Source of the DNA: Panacagrimonas sp041635265
Lineage (GTDB): Bacteria; Pseudomonadota; Gammaproteobacteria; Nevskiales; Nevskiaceae
Assembly: GCA_041635265.1 (NCBI GenBank)
Contig: JBFJJV010000104.1
Span: forward strand, 1-10,909
DNA length: 10,909 nucleotides
Direction of reading: 5' to 3'
The notes under the pieces: generated by a model
What the model was told of the DNA's origin: nothing
The model's database searches: none
Seen by the model: only the letters and a program-made list of their open reading frames with translations
Made by a program: the position numbers and the translations under genes
In this document: positions 7,697 to 10,909 of the stretch, in pieces
How positions within the stretch are numbered: the stretch's first letter is position 1
Layout: each line of letters starts with the position of its first letter

Positions 7697-7739
7697 GCAG
7701 GCATCATAGGACAGGAATTCTGAAATGAGCCATTGCTAA

Positions 7740-8717
7740 GTGATTCTGATCATCGGCGCAGGTGCCGTTGGCACGGCCCTGGCCACCGGGCTGGCCAACG
7801 CCAAACAAGATGTCGCGCTGTATGCGCGACCCAAAGACATCAGCGTTTTTAATTGCGCCGGGCAACTGCGCCTGGATACCCGCAGCGGCTCCACCCAAAC
7901 TGGGCTGCCGCCACTGACAGCGGATCTGGGTTTGATAGGCGTGGACTACCTGCTGATCTGCGTGAAGTCCGCCGCCCTGCCCGCACTGATGGATCAATTG
8001 CCGGGGCAAATCCCTTCAACCTGCACGGTGGTTTCTACGCTCAATGGCGTCGAGGCGCTGCGCCAGCTACGAAGCCGATGGCCACAAGCCGCGATCACCC
8101 CGCTATCCGTCATGAGCAACAGCCAACTCGTAGCCCCCTTGCACGCCAGGCTCACGACCCGCGCGGAACTTTTGGTGGGCGGCAAGGACGAATCACTAAA
8201 AGCTTGCCTCCTGGGTGCTGGCTTTGATATCCGCCTCGCCAAGGGCGACGAAGCGGTCTGGGGCAAGCTGCTGATCAACCTGAGCAGCGCAATTTGCGCA
8301 TTGACACGGGCCACGTTCAAAGATCTGTTGCTGAATCCGCATCTCCGTGCAATCTATGTTTCGGTGCTTGATGAGGCGAGCGCCACCATGAATGCCGCGG
8401 GCATTGCATGGAAGCTGCCTCTTATCGTGCCCTACGGCATGTACCGATGGATGCTGAGAAATGCAGGGCCCCTGCCCTGGTGGTTCGCCAAATACCGAAA
8501 TGGTGTCGGCGAGGGCGCGTATCCTTCCATGGTGGCCGACGTCAATGCCGATCGCCATACTGAAGTTCAGCAACTCAACGGCGAGATTGTTCGGCTCGGC
8601 AAGCAGACCGGGATCGCAACACCCATAAATGCCGGGCTGCTGGCCTTGATTGAATCTGAGCAGAGCGCGAGGCCAATCCAGCCTCTCAGTTTACGAAACA
8701 TGCTGAAAATCAGCTGA
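7740..8717 (+). CDS. Ketopantoate reductase (ApbA/PanE) family protein
   Basis: This 325-residue protein starts at GTG 7740. A TAA sits immediately before it in the same frame, and the Rossmann motif IIGAGAVG already spans residues 4-11, so no other start is possible. The ribosome-binding sequence is weak. The family reduces 2-dehydropantoate to pantoate with NADPH, a step in pantothenate and coenzyme A synthesis. Expected landmarks are present: the nucleotide loop G6-x-G8-x-x-G11, VKS (75-77), LNG (101-103), catalytic-type Lys176 in WGKLLIN, and the C-terminal PSMVADV...R.TEVQQLNGEI with Glu275. A stretch rich in Trp and Tyr at about 231-256 makes it slightly longer than a typical ~300-residue PanE. 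Paralogues with other 2-keto acid substrates are common and no other pantothenate gene is nearby, so I give no symbol. It may be co-transcribed with the symporter 65 bases downstream. Confidence 0.85.
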   Translation: MILIIGAGAVGTALATGLANAKQDVALYARPKDISVFNCAGQLRLDTRSGSTQTGLPPLTADLGLIGVDYLLICVKSAALPALMDQLPGQIPSTCTVVSTLNGVEALRQLRSRWPQAAITPLSVMSNSQLVAPLHARLTTRAELLVGGKDESLKACLLGAGFDIRLAKGDEAVWGKLLINLSSAICALTRATFKDLLLNPHLRAIYVSVLDEASATMNAAGIAWKLPLIVPYGMYRWMLRNAGPLPWWFAKYRNGVGEGAYPSMVADVNADRHTEVQQLNGEIVRLGKQTGIATPINAGLLALIESEQSARPIQPLSLRNMLKIS

Positions 8718-8730
8718 TTTCACTCTCCTA

Positions 8731-8760
8731 AACTGATTCCGCACAATGCGCGTTTCAGTT
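8731..8760. other. Imperfect hairpin between the reductase and symporter genes
   Basis: AACTGA (8731-8736) pairs with TCAGTT (8755-8760), and inside it CGCA (8740-8743) pairs with TGCG (8747-8750) across a 3-base loop, with a 3/4-base internal loop between the two stems. No T-run follows, so it is not a standard intrinsic terminator. It ends 22 bases before the symporter ATG, so it could affect mRNA stability or translation, or mean nothing. Confidence 0.3.
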
Positions 8761-8782
8761 CGATTCTCAGGGAAGAATATGC

Positions 8783-10282
8783 ATGCATGAGCTTGCGCAG
8801 ATTGATTACATCGTTGTCGTCGCATATTTGTCGGTCGTTATCGTGGTCTGCGCCCTAGTCACGCGGCGCTCACCCGATGCGGATGAATTATTCCTGGCTG
8901 GCCGATCACTCGGCTGGGGTGTCATCGGGCTGTCGCTGTTTGCTTCCAACATTTCATCGACCACCCTGATTGGCCTTCCAGGTGCAGCTTGGGAACACGG
9001 GATATCCGTCGCGAACTATGAGTGGATGGCCGCGCTCATTTTGCTGGCCAGCGCCATCTTCATTGTCCCTACCTTGCTCAGGAACCGGGTTACCACCATT
9101 CCGGAACAACTGGAGCTGCGGTTCGACGGTCGCATGCGCAAATATCTTTCGGCTGTGACGGTCCTGCTCAGTGTGCTCTTGGATACCGCGGGCAGCCTTT
9201 ATGCCGGCGCCATCGTCTTGAAGCTGTTCTTTCCCGAGGTTTCGATCGGCCTGAGCTGTGCGGCTATCGCGATATTTGCCGGCATCTATACCGCCGCTGG
9301 CGGCCTGCGTGCCGTTGTCTACACCGACGTGTTGCAGGCGATCGTGCTGCTTGGCGGAGCGGTGATGCTGACTTTTATCGTCTTCGGTGAATTCCAGTAC
9401 TCCTGGGAGGCGGTGAAGGCGGCGGTCCCCGGCGATCATCTTTCCCTGATTCGGCCCTTGAATGATCCGGCACTGCCGTGGTTGGGCACGCTGGTTGGCC
9501 TGCCGATCCTGGGATTCTACTACTGGACGATGAATCAGTACGTGGCCCAACGGCTTCTGGGTGCAAGGGATGCTCGGGCCGCAGGCTATGGCGCCATTCT
9601 GGCCGCCTTCCTCAAGCTCCTGCCCCTGTTCTTCATGGTACTGCCCGGCGTCATGGCGCTGTCCCTGCTACCGGACCTGGATCGGCCGGACAGCGTCTTT
9701 CCTACTCTGGTCGCCACCTACGCTCCTGCCGGCCTAGCCGGGCTCATTCTGGCCGGCTTATTGGCAGCGATCATGTCCAGCGTAGATTCTGCCCTCAATT
9801 CGTCATCGACCCTGATTACACTGGATTTCATCAAGCCCAGAAAGCCAGGCCTAAGCGCGCATCAGCAAGCCATCATCGGTCGCTGGGTCACGCTAATCCT
9901 AGTGCTCATTGCCGCGATCTGGGCCCCGGCCATTGATCATTTCTCGGGCCTGTTCTCATATATTCAACAAGGCTTCGCCTACGTTACCGCGCCGCTGGTG
10001 GCGACTTTCCTGGCCGGTTATTTCAGCACGCGCGTGAGTTCCGGTGCCGCGTTCAAGGGGACGCTCATCGGACACGCATTCAGCCTGGCCTGGTTCCTAG
10101 GCACACAGCTCGGTTACTTGAGCGTGCACTTCACCATCGTTGCCGGAATTCTGCTGCTGGTGACCCTGATCGCCATATTCACTTTGCAAAGCCTGTCTGC
10201 TGAATCCGCGAGTGCAGAGCAGATACGCTCAGTTGATCAATGTGCGACCGCAGCGGTGCCATACCGGCACCTCCACCAATAA
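8783..10282 (+). CDS. Sodium:solute symporter (SSS/SLC5-like); C-terminal tail chimeric
   Basis: This 499-residue open frame starts at ATG 8783, with AGGGAAG about 8 bases upstream. It is an inner-membrane protein with about 13-14 hydrophobic segments and SSS hallmarks: LAGRSLGWGVIGLSLFASNIS (38-58), YTDVLQAIVLLGG (180-192), YYWTMNQYVAQRLLG (246-260) and AAIMSSVDSALNSSSTL (328-344). Residues placed like the Na2 sodium site of vSGLT are kept (Ala54, Ile57, Ala329, Ser332, Ser333), so Na+-coupled uptake is expected. From memory of vSGLT, some sugar-site positions also look kept (Asn56, Glu80, Asn251, Lys278), while the Gln69 equivalent is Thr61. A sugar-like substrate is possible but unproven. 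The last membrane segment ends near residue 470. From about residue 483 the frame reads antisense through an nqrF fragment, so the final ~17 residues and the stop are probably not native. Confidence 0.85.
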   Translation: MHELAQIDYIVVVAYLSVVIVVCALVTRRSPDADELFLAGRSLGWGVIGLSLFASNISSTTLIGLPGAAWEHGISVANYEWMAALILLASAIFIVPTLLRNRVTTIPEQLELRFDGRMRKYLSAVTVLLSVLLDTAGSLYAGAIVLKLFFPEVSIGLSCAAIAIFAGIYTAAGGLRAVVYTDVLQAIVLLGGAVMLTFIVFGEFQYSWEAVKAAVPGDHLSLIRPLNDPALPWLGTLVGLPILGFYYWTMNQYVAQRLLGARDARAAGYGAILAAFLKLLPLFFMVLPGVMALSLLPDLDRPDSVFPTLVATYAPAGLAGLILAGLLAAIMSSVDSALNSSSTLITLDFIKPRKPGLSAHQQAIIGRWVTLILVLIAAIWAPAIDHFSGLFSYIQQGFAYVTAPLVATFLAGYFSTRVSSGAAFKGTLIGHAFSLAWFLGTQLGYLSVHFTIVAGILLLVTLIAIFTLQSLSAESASAEQIRSVDQCATAAVPYRHLHQ

Positions 10283-10909
10283 AAACCATTTCTTTTTGAC
10301 TGTCTGACGCTTCACTGTCTAGCGCGTGAAAATGACCAAAGCTTCCTGAAATTCTTATTTCATCACCAGGTTTCAAGCTAAATAAATAGCTGGACGCTTT
10401 ACCGCTTTCGCCACTCGGATTTTGTGGTAGCGATAGTCTAACATTTAATACGATCTGTTGATTATCTACCGGCGGATTGGCCATTGAATAAGCCCGGCTT
10501 AATGATCCCGGACAATAACTTTGCAGCTGTTGAATATTTTCATTCTGCCATATCGGAAGATACTGCGGCGCCACTTCAATGTCTTTTAAATAGGTGGCTC
10601 CTTGCGGCACATGAACTAATACGTATTCGCCTGCTTTAAATTCAAATTCGATGTTGTTGGGAACTTCCAGTTTGATCTCTTTAATCAAAGGCGTTTTAAA
10701 TTCGGTGCTGAGGACCTTGCTTGAAAAAACCTGTTGCCCAATCACTTGATCGGGTAATTCAACCTGTAAGCCTTTTTCTAAGCGGATCTGACAGGCCAGT
10801 CGATCACCGGACTCGAGATCCTGTTGGCTAATTAGTTGATTGTCGGCATCACTGATCGGCGCACTTGAGTCAACTTTTACCCGGCATAAACCACAACTGC
10901 CACCGCCGC
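10179..10909 (-). CDS. nqrF: NqrF, Na+-translocating NADH:quinone reductase subunit F; fragment lacking both ends
   Basis: The minus-strand frame is open from 10907 to a stop at 10179-10181. It begins inside the [2Fe-2S] domain, GGGSCGLCRVKV, with a later LACQ cysteine, so three of the four cluster ligands are visible. Next come the FAD-binding RAYSMAN, the SLKPGD segment, a SGSFGHF loop and the NADH-domain entry FIGGGAGMAPLRSHI. These match NqrF in order and spacing. After RSHI (codon at 10239-10241) similarity stops: the ~140 C-terminal residues that complete the NADH site are missing, and the frame reads antisense through the symporter tail for 19 more residues. The N-terminal membrane helix lies outside the window. 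Base composition is about 43-45% GC in lines I counted, against about 67% in one symporter line. As it stands the product could not oxidise NADH. The identity is firm; whether the truncation is real is doubtful. Confidence 0.85.
   Translation of the reverse strand, partial: GGGSCGLCRVKVDSSAPISDADNQLISQQDLESGDRLACQIRLEKGLQVELPDQVIGQQVFSSKVLSTEFKTPLIKEIKLEVPNNIEFEFKAGEYVLVHVPQGATYLKDIEVAPQYLPIWQNENIQQLQSYCPGSLSRAYSMANPPVDNQQIVLNVRLSLPQNPSGESGKASSYLFSLKPGDEIRISGSFGHFHALDSEASDSQKEMVFIGGGAGMAPLRSHIDQLSVSALHSRIQQTGFAK
10229..10241. other. Sequence junction: symporter tail fused to an nqrF fragment
   Basis: Symporter-like coding on the plus strand and NqrF-like coding on the minus strand meet here. 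GC content falls sharply to the right. The junction contains the palindrome TTGATCAA (10233-10240). Read on the minus strand, the bases after RSHI spell Asp-Gln-Leu, which is also what NqrF has two residues later (RSHIFDQL). The two parent sequences may therefore have shared a short identical stretch. No insertion sequence, integrase, tRNA or direct repeat is visible at the join. Confidence 0.6.

Noticed and set aside
8954..9550. A 198-codon minus-strand open frame inside the symporter gene
   Set aside because: Its composition is that expected from the complement of a GC-rich gene. The plus strand carries clear SSS motifs over the whole interval.
1..10909. tRNA, rRNA, CRISPR arrays, insertion sequences, integrases or attachment sites
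   Set aside because: I saw no cloverleaf arms, spaced direct repeats, transposase motifs or terminal inverted repeats. The only regular repeats are the 69-base coding repeats of the lipoprotein.

Overview
The window looks like chromosomal DNA from a Gram-negative proteobacterium, probably a gammaproteobacterium. It has a lipobox lipoprotein with a peptidoglycan-binding end, an RND exporter paired with a LolA-like periplasmic protein, an SSS-family symporter and an nqrF fragment. Most of it is GC-rich by eye. The last ~670 bases are clearly more AT-rich.

Layout. (1) Bases 1-1760, minus strand: a LolA-like periplasmic protein followed by an RND/MMPL-type exporter that runs off the left edge, probably one operon for moving lipid or lipoprotein across the envelope. 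(2) 1761-2274: a 514-base divergent intergenic region with no supported gene. (3) 2275-3471, plus strand: an outer-envelope lipoprotein with a coiled coil, two blocks of four exact 23-residue-period repeats and a C-terminal peptidoglycan-binding-like domain, closed by a strong intrinsic terminator. (4) 3597-4460, plus strand: a MerR-family regulator with two MerR-like modules in tandem. (5) 4481-7696, minus strand, convergent with the MerR gene: a 1071-residue zinc-ribbon / class III nucleotide cyclase / AAA-type ATPase / TPR-like signalling protein. (6) 7740-8717, plus strand, divergent from the cyclase with only 43 bases between: a ketopantoate reductase (ApbA/PanE) family protein. (7) 8783 to about 10230, plus strand: a sodium:solute symporter. 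(8) About 10230-10909, minus strand: the middle of nqrF, the NADH-oxidising subunit of the Na+-pumping NADH:quinone reductase, cut off inside its NADH-binding domain exactly where the symporter tail runs into it.

The genes do not form one pathway. The clear functional pair is the LolA-like protein with the RND exporter. The reductase and symporter are co-directional, 65 bases apart, and may be co-transcribed. The most important caution is the right-hand junction at about 10229-10241. Both genes lose their natural ends there and base composition jumps, so it is either an assembly chimera or a real recombination point. The most biologically distinctive items are the repeat lipoprotein, the tandem MerR protein, and the cyclase with glutamine at the usual base-selecting lysine position.
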